The notes below the pieces were generated by a model. That model had not been told where the DNA came from. It was given only the letters and a program-made list of their open reading frames with translations, and searched no databases. DNA of 64,000 bases from Chloranthus sessilifolius (lineage: Eukaryota; Streptophyta; Magnoliopsida; Chloranthales; Chloranthaceae), in NCBI GenBank assembly GCA_021018995.1, contig CM037586.1, forward strand, positions 147,912,060 to 147,976,059. Direction: 5' to 3'. Made by a program: the position numbers and the translations under genes. Below, in pieces: positions 46,805 through 58,581 of the stretch; position 1 is the first letter of the stretch, and every line of letters begins with the position of its first letter.

Positions 46805-48186
46805 TAGCTATCGAATCCCTAGTCGTTGTCAGGATAAAGCCATCAGGCAGTAGTTGAATAGCTTTAGTAGGTCTTACTGAATTTCAACATTCAGTCTTGT
46901 GCCAACCGTATGTTTATGTGCTTTTTTATTTGGTGTTGTTTAATTTAGCAGGTCGTAGTCACTCTAGTGTAAGAAGGTTCTATTGGTTATTCGACTCTTT
47001 AGTGGATCCCGGTACTACTTTGATCCAACAATTTCGTTGAATTGCTATTATAATTGGCAGAATTAACTTTTCGTAGTTCATCCCCTCAGTAGTTGACTTG
47101 CTTTAGCAGTTCAAACTGCACCTGTTGCGTAATCATAACCATGCATCTGATCCATTCCAAAAAATTATAAGGATAAAATACTTAGGGGAGGTTCTACCAT
47201 CATACGGTCTATTTTCCATTTCATGCGGTACCCAACCAAAAAGTGACCTTAAAATCATTTTTGAGCTTCGACGTGATGTTATGGTCACTTTGTTTATTCA
47301 TTTTTAATTGAATGAATATTGTATCATTTAGTTAAAAATTAGAAATAATTTATTAATTTAAGTGAAATAAAATATTTTATCATTTAGTTTAAAAAAATGC
47401 CTAACTTCCATTTATGTTACTGTAAAATAGCAATTTAAAATTCAAAAGTGATTGTTAGATGGTATGGTCTTCATCTAAAGATCCATCGATAAAAGATCGA
47501 GCATAAAACCAATCTCCATCTATCTTATTTAAATCAGTCAAATTATATATTTCACATTGCACGCCCACAGTAATTAGGTAGGAGCAATAGAGCTACCCTT
47601 TTTACCTACAAAAAATTGATTAATCTTCAAACATACATTACATTGCATGTGAAGGATAAAAAATAAAATAAAAATAAAATAAAAAGTAGCATTTATCATG
47701 CTCATGCACTTAGATCGGTCCGTCAATGAGACCCTCTTCAAGAGGTGTGATCTGCACCATCTCTTGTACATGCCAGCTTAGGAATTTGGTAATCAATTCC
47801 TGCATTTGAAAGAACAATAAAAAGTGTTATTAGCATCCTTAGTACAAATGGTTTTCTGAACAGAATTTCTATTATACATTGTATCTAAACAGAATTTAGT
47901 ACAAATGGTTTTCTGAAAGAAAACTTGGTGACATTGTGACAACATATCTCACTAACCTTAAGAGAAGAAACGGAAAGACTCCTAGGAAGTTCAAAACAAA
48001 ATTCAACACAAACTATAAAGCTTACAAAAGCGTAGTCAAAATCGGATCATATTGGTGGAACAATTTTAATTTTGTGGATCGGCTCAGATTGTTGAATCAT
48101 AAGATCTAATAAGAACTTTTTTAATCGAGTAGCTGTAATCCCAAAACACAAATGAGAAAATTCTCCTGCTACTTGAATTTTTTCAT
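46805..48186. other. Intergenic DNA
   Basis: No gene is seen. At 47455-47540 there is an arm-like fragment of the long-inverted-repeat family (GTTAGATGGTATGG, AAGATCCATCGATAAAAGATC, CCAATCTCCATC). Confidence 0.4.
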
Positions 48187-48490
48187 TCACAAATGAGAAA
48201 ATTCTCCTATATGGAGATCATTTTCACTTATGTAGGCAGTTGTCCTCTGAGGCACAAATTCATCCATTCCATGACCATTGTAGGTTACTTTCCCATAAAC
48301 CTGGTGTTTCAAATAAAGACACAAATTTGAAAAATTTTCAGAAGAAATAATTAAAAAAAAAAGGTAACATGCATCATAACAAGGAATCAAGAAACCAAAA
48401 AGTATTAAGTATGATACCATTACCTTTAGTTTTGGATCAAACTTCCCTGCCAAAGCCAACAGCAGAGTGGTCTTCCCTGCCAAACCATGT
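48187..48490 (-). pseudogene. ABCG (PDR-type) transporter exon fragment
   Basis: Two minus-strand exons joined in phase 0: 48490-48424 with the Walker A remainder ([19 protein letters not shown]) and 48300-48187 ([33 protein letters not shown]). The 123-bp intron runs 48423-48301 (GTAATG to CACCAG). These match the first nucleotide-binding domain of plant full-size ABCG/PDR transporters. The glycine/proline part before the Walker A, the signature motif and everything else are absent, and a stop follows. It is a fragment of a gene, probably captured or left by rearrangement. Confidence 0.75.
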
Positions 48491-50410
48491 CAGTATAAGC
48501 AGGCCCAAGAGCCCAGCCCCAGTAGAAACCACAAAGCAGCTGAACAAAGCTTAATGTGTATCGGTATATACCTTAAAACATCTCATTTGCCCTCATTTAA
48601 GAGTCATCTCTAAAAAACATAGTTAAATATGGAGTGCCAATAAATGGTTTGCCCTCTATAGTGCCACAGGCTCAAGTGCACAAATCTAATACCAAATCTA
48701 CTATTTTATTATGGAAGTGATCAGGTCCAACTGGTTGAACTCTTTGTTCAACCAATTTGTTGAATGGCCCATTTCTTGTGTTCAACCAGATTTTACAGTG
48801 ATGCTTTAACCCCATTTCAGCTGAGACGGCCACCAACAACAGTCAATACACTATATATAAAATAAAATAAAAATCTCACACAAAAAGGATTTGGGTACTC
48901 ATAATTGTCAACAGCAGACCCATCTTAACAAGCAAATCCAATTATTTGGGTACTCATAATTGTCAACAACACACCCAAATTAGATAGTAGATTTGAATTA
49001 ACAATAACAAGTCAAATCTTATAAATTCAAAAAGAATTGAAAATTAGATAGTAGATTGAATTAACAATAACAAGACAAAAAAAACAACATGCTCAGGTAC
49101 ACTAGAAGCCTTTTCAAGTGGGTTAGGTTCTTTTTTATAGGTTATTTCCTTTCTTTAGTTACTCATGAAGTTGGAGTGATAATTTTATATTTGAACCATT
49201 TTCTTCAAAAGTAATCTGGGACAAAGGTGTGACTCAAGGTTGCGCATACACCTTCTAGTTGAGTTTTAGGTTTAACCAACCAAAAAATCTCTGTGTGATT
49301 TGTGTTTTTCCTTTTTCCACCACATGTAGACCTCACTAAATGGGTGGGAACATATGACTAGTGGGTAGTGTGGTTAAAAAGTGCCATTGTCATTTACCGA
49401 CAATTTTAGAAACTGATGGTATGGCTTGCAATATTTAATGGTGCAGAGTGTGGGAATACTAAGATGTGACCAGAGGTGAATTACCTACGGTGCTAGGATG
49501 AATGCATGGAGTACAAGAACGGATAGGGTTATTTTTTCCTTACTATTATTTTTGAAAAAATAACTAATCTATATTGCTTTCTAGGTAGAAAATGGCTCCC
49601 CTGGTACCTCAAACAGTAATTTTGAACAGGAAAATCAGTCAATCAGACGAAAATAAGTAAGTGGTAGGATGATTCAGAAATAGAAAAATGAAACATCAAT
49701 CTATGCATAGGACTATAGGAGAGAGGGTAATAATCAGAGAAAAATATATATTGCTCTTTTCAACATGGGAGAAACGGCTGCAACAATTTTAATTATGGAG
49801 ATGCTAGAACCAAAACAATAAATAACCTGGTTACTGAGTATTAACATAACCATTATGAAACTTCTTACTCAGACCCATTGTTCCAATCAGAAAACCATCA
49901 AAAGTAAAATCCACCTATTCTCAATGAATCATGAATATAGATAAAAGTTTCATTATTCACTCATTTACTCAATAAATGGGCATTAATAGATACAATTCAG
50001 TAGTAGTATCACAAGATCTACTACTGAAAATATCAGCCCGAATACAAGAGTGATGAGACTAGGAGAATAATGCATGAGAAGTAACACATGGATTATGCTT
50101 TTGAACTTACAAGTGAGTAAGTCTAAAATTGTTAAATTATCTTCGGTGAGGAAGTCTAAAATTTAAGAAGAGCACGTCGCTGTCAAAATCTATATCGTAC
50201 ATTTAGAAGTGGCAATATGACCGGAGCAAATTTAGAAGTGGCGACTTAACAGGAGCAAGTCCAGTACCATCGTCTAGTCACGTCAAATTAGATGGCGGGG
50301 CTCGAAATGCATACTACTGGAGTTGGCGTATCTACGGCAGCACTATACTGTCCCACCATGTACGCTGGATCTTATTTCAGATTGGAATTGCACAATGGGT
50401 CCGGGCAATG
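48491..50410. other. Intergenic DNA, no gene recognised
   Basis: A repeated phrase TTGGGTACTCATAATTGTCAACA (about 48890 and 48947) and a repeated ATTAGATAGTAGATT are the only structures noted. Confidence 0.4.
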
Positions 50411-50467
50411 CACGTGATTATTATAATGTACAGAAAAGGGAGGCACTTCAACATATTATGCTATAAG
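50411..50467 (+). promoter_or_regulatory. G-box and TATA box of the small ORF at 50526
   Basis: A perfect CACGTG G-box at 50411-50416 and CTATAAGTAG (TATAAG at 50462-50467) lie 110 and 59 bp upstream of the ATG. This is a compact plant promoter arrangement. Confidence 0.45.
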
Positions 50468-50525
50468 TAGAGGGACTACAACTCTTGTAAAAACCACTGG
50501 GGCATCACTACTTGGCATAAAAGTA

Positions 50526-50930
50526 ATGTCTTCTGAAAGTAGCTCTGACTCTATCCCATCCCCTCCTCGTATGGAGTTTGATTCGCCCCTGCGTGAAAAC
50601 CCTAAAAGGCCACGACCTTCTCGACCACCACCGGGACATAGTCGATCGTCATACAGCCGCTACAACCGTAGCTGTGCCTACATCACACGCTAGCTTCAGG
50701 CAGAGTTCCCACCGGACGGCTCCGACCAAAATTACCCAATTGTCCTGATGGACGTAGACCCATCGATTGATGCAGTTGTAGCTGAAGTAGAAGATGAAAG
50801 CGAGAGAGAGGAGCCTCCGACTGAGCTTTTAGCTCTTCCGGTGCCGCCTGGTATGACGGAAACTGTGCCAATCGTCATTTTCTCCTCCACTGAAGAGGTC
50901 GACGGTGACGATTCAGATGATGTGATGTGA
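50526..50930 (+). pseudogene. Small acidic-tailed ORF with one premature stop, unknown function
   Basis: A 134-codon frame runs from ATG 50526 to TGA 50928-50930, with a single in-frame TAG at 50691-50693 (codon 56). The N-terminal half is Ser/Pro/Arg rich (SSESSSDSIPSPPRMEF, RPRPSRPPPGHSRSS). The C-terminal half is acidic (AEVEDESEREEPPTE, EEVDGDDSDDVM). It has no known domain. Frame conservation on both sides of the stop and the promoter motifs argue for a recent gene, or for readthrough of the TAG. It could be an accessory gene of a transposon or virus-derived element. Confidence 0.45.
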
Positions 50931-53216
50931 ATGAAATCAATACTTCTGTTGGGAGTGGTGACATTTGAAAGAGGTGTTGGGCCTCTTTTATATTAGTTAA
51001 AATATCTATTTAGTAGGTTTCGTTTGAACTAGTAACGTATGCCTAGTTTGTGTAGAAGATGTATTAGGATTTAACTAATTTCACTTTCAAGAAAATGTAC
51101 TAGTCAACTATGCCTAGTATTAGATTACAAACCACTAAGACTTGTAGTTGTCCTTAGGAAAACTGATCAGCCACTGATCGCTTTTGTTGTGAGTCTTGTG
51201 TGGCAAAATACTTTCATCAAGAAAAAGATTATAGCAATCTTGTCTGTGTGTGAAGTCTGGACCCATGTTCGTCACTTTTTATTCAACACAATTTGAGACT
51301 ACTGGTGTGATCGAAAGTCATTTTTTGTTCTCATTTTCATTTTCTAGCTCACAAGTTAGATTCTCTCTTCCAGTTTATATAATTCTTTTAGACCTGAACC
51401 AAAAGAGAATCTACGCATTAATGTAAAGAAAAGGAGATTAGATATTTATCTTTATGAGCTTACTTGACTCTGGGTCTAACCCGTCTGTCTTGCTACCATT
51501 AATTTATCTTAAGATGTTTGCTGCCCAATCACTCCTAGATTTGCAAGACTTTCTTCATCAATAGACAATTCCTAAACCTAAGCATGGATTACTAGTATCT
51601 AGCCATGTAGCAATCAGCAGAATCAACAAATCGAAAACAGAATTTTATTATAGTAAGAAATTTGAAGCATTATTGTCTAATGCTGCTCTTTCATGCAAGT
51701 AACCAGAAAAAATATTTACAGAGAAATTGCATTGGTAAGGTTTCCAGTTCATACCATTTTTGTGGGATTAAGGTCCAATTAATTAGACCAGGTATCAGCT
51801 AGACAAGAAAATTATGACAGAATAAGTTGGTAATAAAACTGTGAGATAGATGATAGTATACCGAAAATTTTACTGATGGCTAGCTTTAAGCATTGAAGAA
51901 AGCTTAAATTTGGAGAAAAAGATATCATGTCCTACTACAAAAAGAATAAAGTAAGAAAGTTGGTTCTAAAGATAATATATTTTCATCTTCAACAACCAAT
52001 GATTTTGAAACTACTTGACTATTTCAATATTTTAACCATTAATTTCCTCAAAATCATGACTACACATATCAATGCCAAAAAAATATATGAAGGACATCTG
52101 ATCCACCCATGCTAAGCATAAAAAATAGATAAACCTGAACAAGAAAAGCCATATATAGAGTTGTTTTACCATTAAAAAATAAACTCAGATTTAGTTTAAC
52201 TAATTCCGATTACCGAAGATTGTCAATGATGAGAGGAATACAACAGCAATCATTAGGGCTTCAACAACACAATGAAACTTTCTAGTGGATACAAGAGGAA
52301 AATAAAGAGAAATCCACTCTAAACTTCCAAGAAACTTCCACTAAATCTCCAAGAAACTTCCTATCTAGATGATAAAGACAAATTCACTCTAACCTTCCAC
52401 TTTGTTATGAAAAAAGGCAATGATTCTTGGATCGCTGGCACGCATATGCATTCTTCTCAGTGCCTCACGAAGATTTGGAGGATGCAAGCGCAATAAAGAC
52501 AACAACATAGTCGTCAGGTGTAAAAAGTGCCTCAAAGAGTTCCAAGGCAGCATTAGAATAATAATGGTCGATTCTACAAAAAGCATTCTGCCTCATCAAC
52601 GTGAATAGGGGGGCTCGATGACCGATGCACATGGGATGTTTAAAACATGAGAAAAAGTGGTTGAATGTCCAAATAAATGCTATCAAAATTAGATATGCTT
52701 GACATTCTCCAATTAGGTCATAGCCAAATATATCTTCTATGAAGCTTCAGTAGATCAGGACTAAAACTGCATAGATGGATTGAAATAAATAATGCAGGCT
52801 AAAATGTGTCTACTCTAACAAATAACAAGCAAGGTATTTGAACATTTCTTATTTTGGGGCTTCATGAACTGTTCCTTTTGCACCATATACATCAAAATAA
52901 AAGTTCAAGTAAGACAGAAATAATACCTTGCCTGCGCTTCTACTTGCAATCGTTGTTACATCTTCAATGCTGGCAAACCCGACAAGTTCATGTAATTATA
53001 TAACATTCTTACGTGTAAATGCAAAAAAGAGATATTTTACTATCTCTCGATAAAGTGATATATGATAGGATTTTTACCTAATAACGATCTCTCTTCATGG
53101 AGATAAAAAGTAAACTACAAAATAATGGTACGTATCAGTGACTAATTCATACGAGAAGTTACACCTATAATTATAAATTCCACGACAATATCTTACGTGA
53201 TACCCTATCACTCTAA
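50931..53216. other. Intergenic DNA 3' of the MULE transposase
   Basis: No full gene is seen. On the minus strand 52465-52600 reads coding-like (AALELFEALFTPDDYVVVFI, then LASSKSS and a stop) but is unidentified; it may be an exon fragment. Confidence 0.35.
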
Positions 53217-54550
53217 TTATTTCTCTTCTTGCGACGGCGGCCTTGTCCTAGACTTCTTTTTTTTCGGAGATGAGGGTGTACATGTTCTATGATTGTGACC
53301 CTTTCTCTTACATGTAGAACATTTATAAGTGTTACCCTTCTCTGTTGTTGACTTCATCCTAGCTTTTCGCGGTCTACCAGCACGTGTTCTAGCATGCGGT
53401 GGTTTCACCACCACCTTCGTATCTCTACTCATCCACTGACTCTCATCAACTATCGGGTGCATCACATCATTATAAGTATCGCGATATCTCTCATTTGTAA
53501 ACCACTCCTCTACAAAGTCATATACCGACGCACATCGATAACTGATAGCAGCGTATGCATGTCTACAAGGTAGACCAAATACATCAAAACTTCGACAAGA
53601 ACACGATCGTGTTTCCAAGTTCACGCTATGACTCTTATCTTTGTCTATGACTGTAAACTCATCCAAACTACTCGGAAATACTGTTAGGAAACGACCCATC
53701 ATTATTTCTTCCTTCAAATGCTCGTCAGCGTATTTTGTGAGTTTCTTGCTTGCAGAAGTACTAGCAGCACCCACTAGAGATCTATGATAATAATAACTGG
53801 TAACTTTCTTATGCGTAAGCTCAACAATTGAGGTAATAGGCAAAGTTCTAGCAACCAATAAGACGGAGTTCATGCACTCCGAATAGTTTGTGGTCAAGAT
53901 TCCATAGCGTTTTCCGGGAAAGTGCGCGTTACACCAATGACCCTCACCCACGTCATTAATCCAAGCATGATAATTTGGAAAGATCTTCTCTAAAGCATCC
54001 ATTTCACGTTTATGCCCATCGACAGTTAGTTCTCTAGCAATCTTCCATATCAAACCCTTGATGTATGCATTCTTGAACTTCAACTGAAAGTTCTTTGTCA
54101 AATGATAAACGCAATAACCATGGAAACTATTCGAAAATACTAGCGGCACGTACTTCATTATAGATTCATGTCGATCGGATATTATAATTAACTCGGGGGG
54201 GTTACCCGTGAAATGGTCTCGTAACAAAGTTAGAAACCATTCCCAAGCTTCATTGTTTTCTTTTTCGACCGCTGCAAATGCTAGAGGGAACAATCCATTA
54301 TTGCCGTCAACCACTTCAGCCATTAGAAGCTCCCCTCCATATTTCCCTCTCAAACACATCCCATCGATAGATACTATCGGCCTTAGGGTTCTCCTGTAAC
54401 TACGGATTGATGGCCTAAATGCCCAAAAAAATCTCAGAAAAGAATTACCTTCTCCAAGAACCAATTCCGTTTTAGCATAAGAATCAACTACCTTCAACTC
54501 CTTAGAATATCTAGGCAGTAACTCATACGAACGCTTGATCGGTGCCGAAA
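53217..54550 (-). CDS. MULE (Mutator-like) transposase, 5' end removed by LTR insertion
   Basis: An open frame of about 444 codons runs on the minus strand from 54550 to the TAA at 53217. Counting from the TTG codon at 54497 (residue 1): the first catalytic Asp in SIDGMCLRGKY (D45), the second in IISDRHESI (D108), CVYHL (129-133), TTNYSECMN with a candidate third acidic residue (E207), a SWIM zinc finger CSCx9CRH (299-313) and a zinc knuckle CSTCKRKGHNHRTC (393-406). These are the MULE domain plus SWIM plus CCHC order of plant MURA-type transposases. The frame is open up to the gypsy LTR at 54551, so the N-terminal part lies beyond that element, outside the window. No internal stop or frameshift is present, implying late loss of function. 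Confidence 0.9.
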
Positions 54551-54785
54551 TGTGACTATATTTCGCACCCTAATTCCGACATTTAGCTATCCAATGAAAG
54601 CATCTGATGGTTGTTGTGAGGTTTTTATGATTACAGGTGTTTTCGACCGTTGGATCGTTAAAAAGCATAAAAGAAGGTAATTAAAGGCTATACAAGAGCT
54701 ATGAATAAAAAGGTCAAATGAAGCATCAAAATCCGTAAAGAAAATCAACATCTATCAAGAGAGAGAAGACTTTACCCTGAGATGT

Positions 54786-54958
54786 CAATCGATTGAGGTA
54801 TAAGTGTCAATCGATTGACACATGGAGAGAAGACTGTACCCTTAGGTGTCAATCGATTGAGGACTATGTGTCAATCGATTGACAGATGAAGACCAAAGTT
54901 GCCCTCATTCAGCTTGAATTAAAAGTCAATCGATTGAGACTTTATTCTCAATCGATTG
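54786..54958. repeat. CAATCGATTG palindrome array in the gypsy U3
   Basis: Six perfect CAATCGATTG sites, most extended to TCAATCGATTGA, lie in three pairs spaced about 20-30 bp within a pair. The last is 30 bp before the TATA box. Confidence 0.9.
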
Positions 54959-54987
54959 AGGTTATTAGGGTTAGGGTTGTTCGACCC

Positions 54988-54996
54988 TATAAAAGG
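54988..54996 (+). promoter_or_regulatory. TATA box of the gypsy LTR
   Basis: CCCTATAAAAGGGAAGC is a canonical TATA box. It marks the U3/R side of the LTR and places the palindrome array immediately upstream. Confidence 0.65.
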
Positions 54997-55893
54997 GAAG
55001 CTACGAGTTTGCTTGAGGGGGCATTAAGAATTAATATAATTTTTGCATCTTTGGGGTTCGGCACGGGGAAATTTTGGGATTTCCTTTCACCTTTTCAAGG
55101 GTTTTTCTACTCTTCTTCTTCTAGGGTTTTCATCTGGGTAGATTGTACTTAGGTTTGCATTGCTTTTCTTTTAGAAAATCATAGATTGTATTTAGGAGAA
55201 GGCATTGTAAACAAAGATTTTTTGGAAGAAATGAAAAGTGGAATGGCTTTGAATGAACAAGGAGATCATACACCAAAGATGAGCGGCTAAATTAGTTGAT
55301 CGGGGAAGATGCGATCCCCAGATAAGTAGCAATTTTTTATGATTAATAGCGCAGTCTATTATTGTCATCATGGAATCATTTTGCTCAAAGTATGTGTGAT
55401 TGAATATATATTGAATGCTTGTTATGACCGTTGATTGCGCGTATCAACCGCCGTAATCGCTAGATCTGGACCTGCAGGCTGATCTAGGCTACAGAGCGAT
55501 TATGTGTTTACTGTTGTGATCTAAACATTATGAGATATGCTATACTTCTTACATGACTCATACCGCAATGATAGGCTGAGTCATTGTTTTTAGATAGGGT
55601 ATGCCGGATTGACGATCATATTTTATTACGAATCGAATTTCTAGACGAATGATGGTGTGAATGATGCTTTAATGAAGCTGTGGGTTTTAATGATAGAAAA
55701 GGGGTATAAATTTGGGGTAGCATATTCCTTGATCATCTTTAAAAATTGTTCTTAGATTCATCAGTAATTAGTTATTTAGATTAATTTATTTCTCTTACAT
55801 TTAGGAAAAGTGTGTTGAATTTTTGGTAAAATTGAATCTGCCCCTTGGTACTTCCTTGGGGACGTTTTTAAATCTATGAAAGAATTAATTAAA

Positions 55894-58467
55894 TGTGACA
55901 GCCTGGATTTTCGTACCCAGAAATCTGTGCCATCAGGATCATACTCTGGATGATCCCCGAGACAATTCTTATAGTGTCTGCTCTTATAGCGGAAACCGAG
56001 CAGACACAGTACAGCAGTGGTAGGATGAGCCATCACATAAGACATTTAATATAAGAAACAATAAATAAAACATGTAATTCTATTTACTAAAAGAATATAC
56101 ATTCTCAAAATGGAACCAAAAAGAACCATTGGTGATGGACATCCATCACCCAAACAATGGTTCCCGATAATGGTTCCAATAGAATGTATCAAATCATACA
56201 ACACGTATAGTCTACTAATATATATATACACAAGTGGCCACCAGGCACACAACAATCCGGAATATCAAAATACTACAAATCGGACACAAGTACCCAGGCT
56301 ACGGATGAACTAAATGCACGAATGTTCGTCTCCTCGTCCTCCCTCGGCCTCGGATCAGCCGTAATCTGGTCGCTCTCGGTCTTGAAGTACATTCGTAACC
56401 TAAAAGTGACTTAGAAAATAGGGTCAGCTACATCATAGCTCAATAGAAGAATTCTAACTAAATGAATTGAATATGCAGATCATGCTATCTCAAAACAGAA
56501 ATCAAATCAGAAACATACAATCATGACGAATCAAATCAAATACTGAGCTTTTAGACAAGAAATCAGATGTTATGCAAGTATATGATCAGAGAACTTAAAT
56601 TGTATATTTTTAACTTAAGAAACTCCCGTGACTATATAGCACGAAGTAAACAGGAATATTCCGATAGGAAACCCCAACCAATTGTCGTTCACATGAACAA
56701 TTTTGAATTGCAACAATGCCTCATCTATGGAGTGCAATTGTGCCGAGAGATTACAAGCAGATGCACAAGTGTGTCAGGCATCGAATATATCGCCGGGTCG
56801 GTGGGGATCATCTGGTTAAATCATCAAATCACATACACATAGACCTCACAGATCAGATAACAAAAATCAGAAGCAGGTTTCAAGAAGCAAATAAGGAAAC
56901 AGAAATAAGAGATAGCAGGAATTTATGATATGCTTACATGCTTGTTAAAAAAATAGAAATCAGGGCACGGATATGAAATAAACATGAAATCATACTCAAA
57001 AACAGTTTAGGTTGGTTTTCCCCTACCTCAGGTCAAAATATCTTCTAAGCAAATCCAAAGCTTTTCAAGGCGTAAGGTTTTGATCCTAGACCATAAACAG
57101 AACATTCTACATGTCAGGAATGTTGGAATATGAACTGGCACAGTGTCAAGTAGTATTCAACTCACAAAATTAACACAGGCCAAAAACAGGGGTTATTGAT
57201 CGATCAATAGCCCTTATTGAACGATCACTACTCATCATTGATCGATCAATACACTTATTGATCGATCAATAACCTCTTCTCTCTTCACTTCTAACACAAC
57301 TAAAATTGATCGATCACCACTTTGGTTGATCGATCAATGCCTCTTGTTGATCGATCAATGTCCTCATTGATCGATCAATGTCCTCATTGATCGATCAATG
57401 ACCTAACTTCAAAAATTCCCACCTTCTATTCACATTTAATATTTATACAGATTGATCGATCAATGCCTTCATTGATCGATCAATACACTCCAGTGATCGA
57501 TCAATACCTTTGTTGATCGATCACCAACTGTCATTGATCGATCACTCTCTTGTTGATCTATCAATGCCTAAATTGATCTATCAATGCTCTTCAAGCACTG
57601 AACTTCCAGAATTCCCAAGCTTCTGTTCACTTTTCTGTGCTATATAGATTGATCGATCAATGTCTTCATTGATTGATCACCACCAGTCATTGATCGATCA
57701 ATACCTTCATTGATCGATCAATAATGACATAACTCCTGTTATTAATGGAGGTCATCTCCAACCCTATTTCAAACCCATTTTCATTAATGGTTACCAACAA
57801 CCATTAACACACTATCAATACACACATATGGGCCTCTCATTTGCCCCTACTTAAATACACAGACTCACCTTTATTTAGGCCCTATCGGGGTTTCGGCAAT
57901 TCGATCCGGACGAGGGTGTCGGATCCGGAGCTTGAGCCGTATCTCCGTGGTGACTCCGATACGTAATGTCTCGACTTCGATTCAGCACCCGGACGTTTCA
58001 CACACACATAGATTGTACTTGAGTTCGTTTCATTGAACTCACCTCACCCCTTCTCATTCCGACTCTCGATCTCCGTAGTTCTAACCCTATTTCCTCACAA
58101 AAACACTTCCAATCTCACCTAGCCACAGATCTCTTTACTCAAGAACCAGAGGAAGAAGAAGAAAGGAGATCTCCCCATGTCTCTTCCTTCCTTTATAAGC
58201 TACCAACTAAAATATCCTTGATATTTTAGTTTTCCCTAATTTAGGCTTCGGTGTGAAACACAAACACAGTCGATGTGGCGTAGCAAGCCGTCTCAACGTC
58301 TTACATGACTCGGATTTAAGTGAGAATTCATACGTGAATTCACCTAATTACAGGCCAATATTATTTCTAATAATAAAATTTCAAAGTTTTAAATTTGTCT
58401 TGATTCCCGTGTCGGGCACGCAGAACGAAACAGTCAGGTTCTTGTTCAGAATTTTCAGGCTATTATA
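55894..58467 (-). mobile_element. Solo LTR B, 2.57 kb, nested in the gypsy LTR
   Basis: The left edge is TGTGACAGCCTGG, the right edge ...GGCTATTATA (minus-strand start TATAATAGCCTGAA, where TG has become TA), and it is flanked by TTAAA on both sides (55889-55893, 58468-58472). It is the inverse-orientation relative of solo LTR A, with long conserved stretches outside the array (AGGTAGGGGAAAACC, TGATGGACATCCATCACC, GGAAACCGAGCAGACAC on the plus strand). Its palindrome array (57196-57722) differs in core flanks from that of A. There is no internal region. Confidence 0.85.
57196..57722. repeat. TTGATCGATCAA palindrome array in solo LTR B
   Basis: About twenty TGATCGATCA sites, mostly in the form TTGATCGATCAAT, some TTGATCTATCAA or TTGATTGATCA, are joined by 6-10 bp linkers such as TGCCTTCA or TGTCCTCA. 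They form three clusters separated by unrelated text. Confidence 0.9.
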
Positions 58468-58563
58468 TTAAAATTCACATTTCCCTGTGGGTTCGACACC
58501 CTTGTTTTTGCCATACTGCAATAGATCTTGTGCACTTGCAACACTTAAAATAGATCAATTTTT

Positions 58564-58581
58564 TGGCGCCGCTGCTCGGGA
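58564..58581 (+). promoter_or_regulatory. Primer-binding site of the gypsy element
   Basis: TGGCGCCGCTGCTCGGGA, preceded by the leader phrase CCTGTGGGTTCGACACC inside the LTR end. It is close to the TGGCGCCGTTGCCGGGGA site, attributed to tRNA-Asp priming, of plant Athila-type elements. Confidence 0.75.

Larger units (their letters stand above)
54551..58557 (+). repeat. 5' LTR of the gypsy element, with nested insertion
   Basis: It starts TGTGACTATA and ends about AATAGATCA, 6 bp before the primer site. A palindrome array lies at 54786-54958 and TATAAAAGG at 54988-54996. The sequence is interrupted at 55894-58467 by solo LTR B with its TTAAA duplication. Confidence 0.75.

Noticed and set aside
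57196..57722. CRISPR-like repeat-spacer pattern
   Set aside because: The repeats are 10-12 bp palindromes with 6-10 bp linkers inside a plant LTR with target duplications; no cas genes and wrong dimensions.
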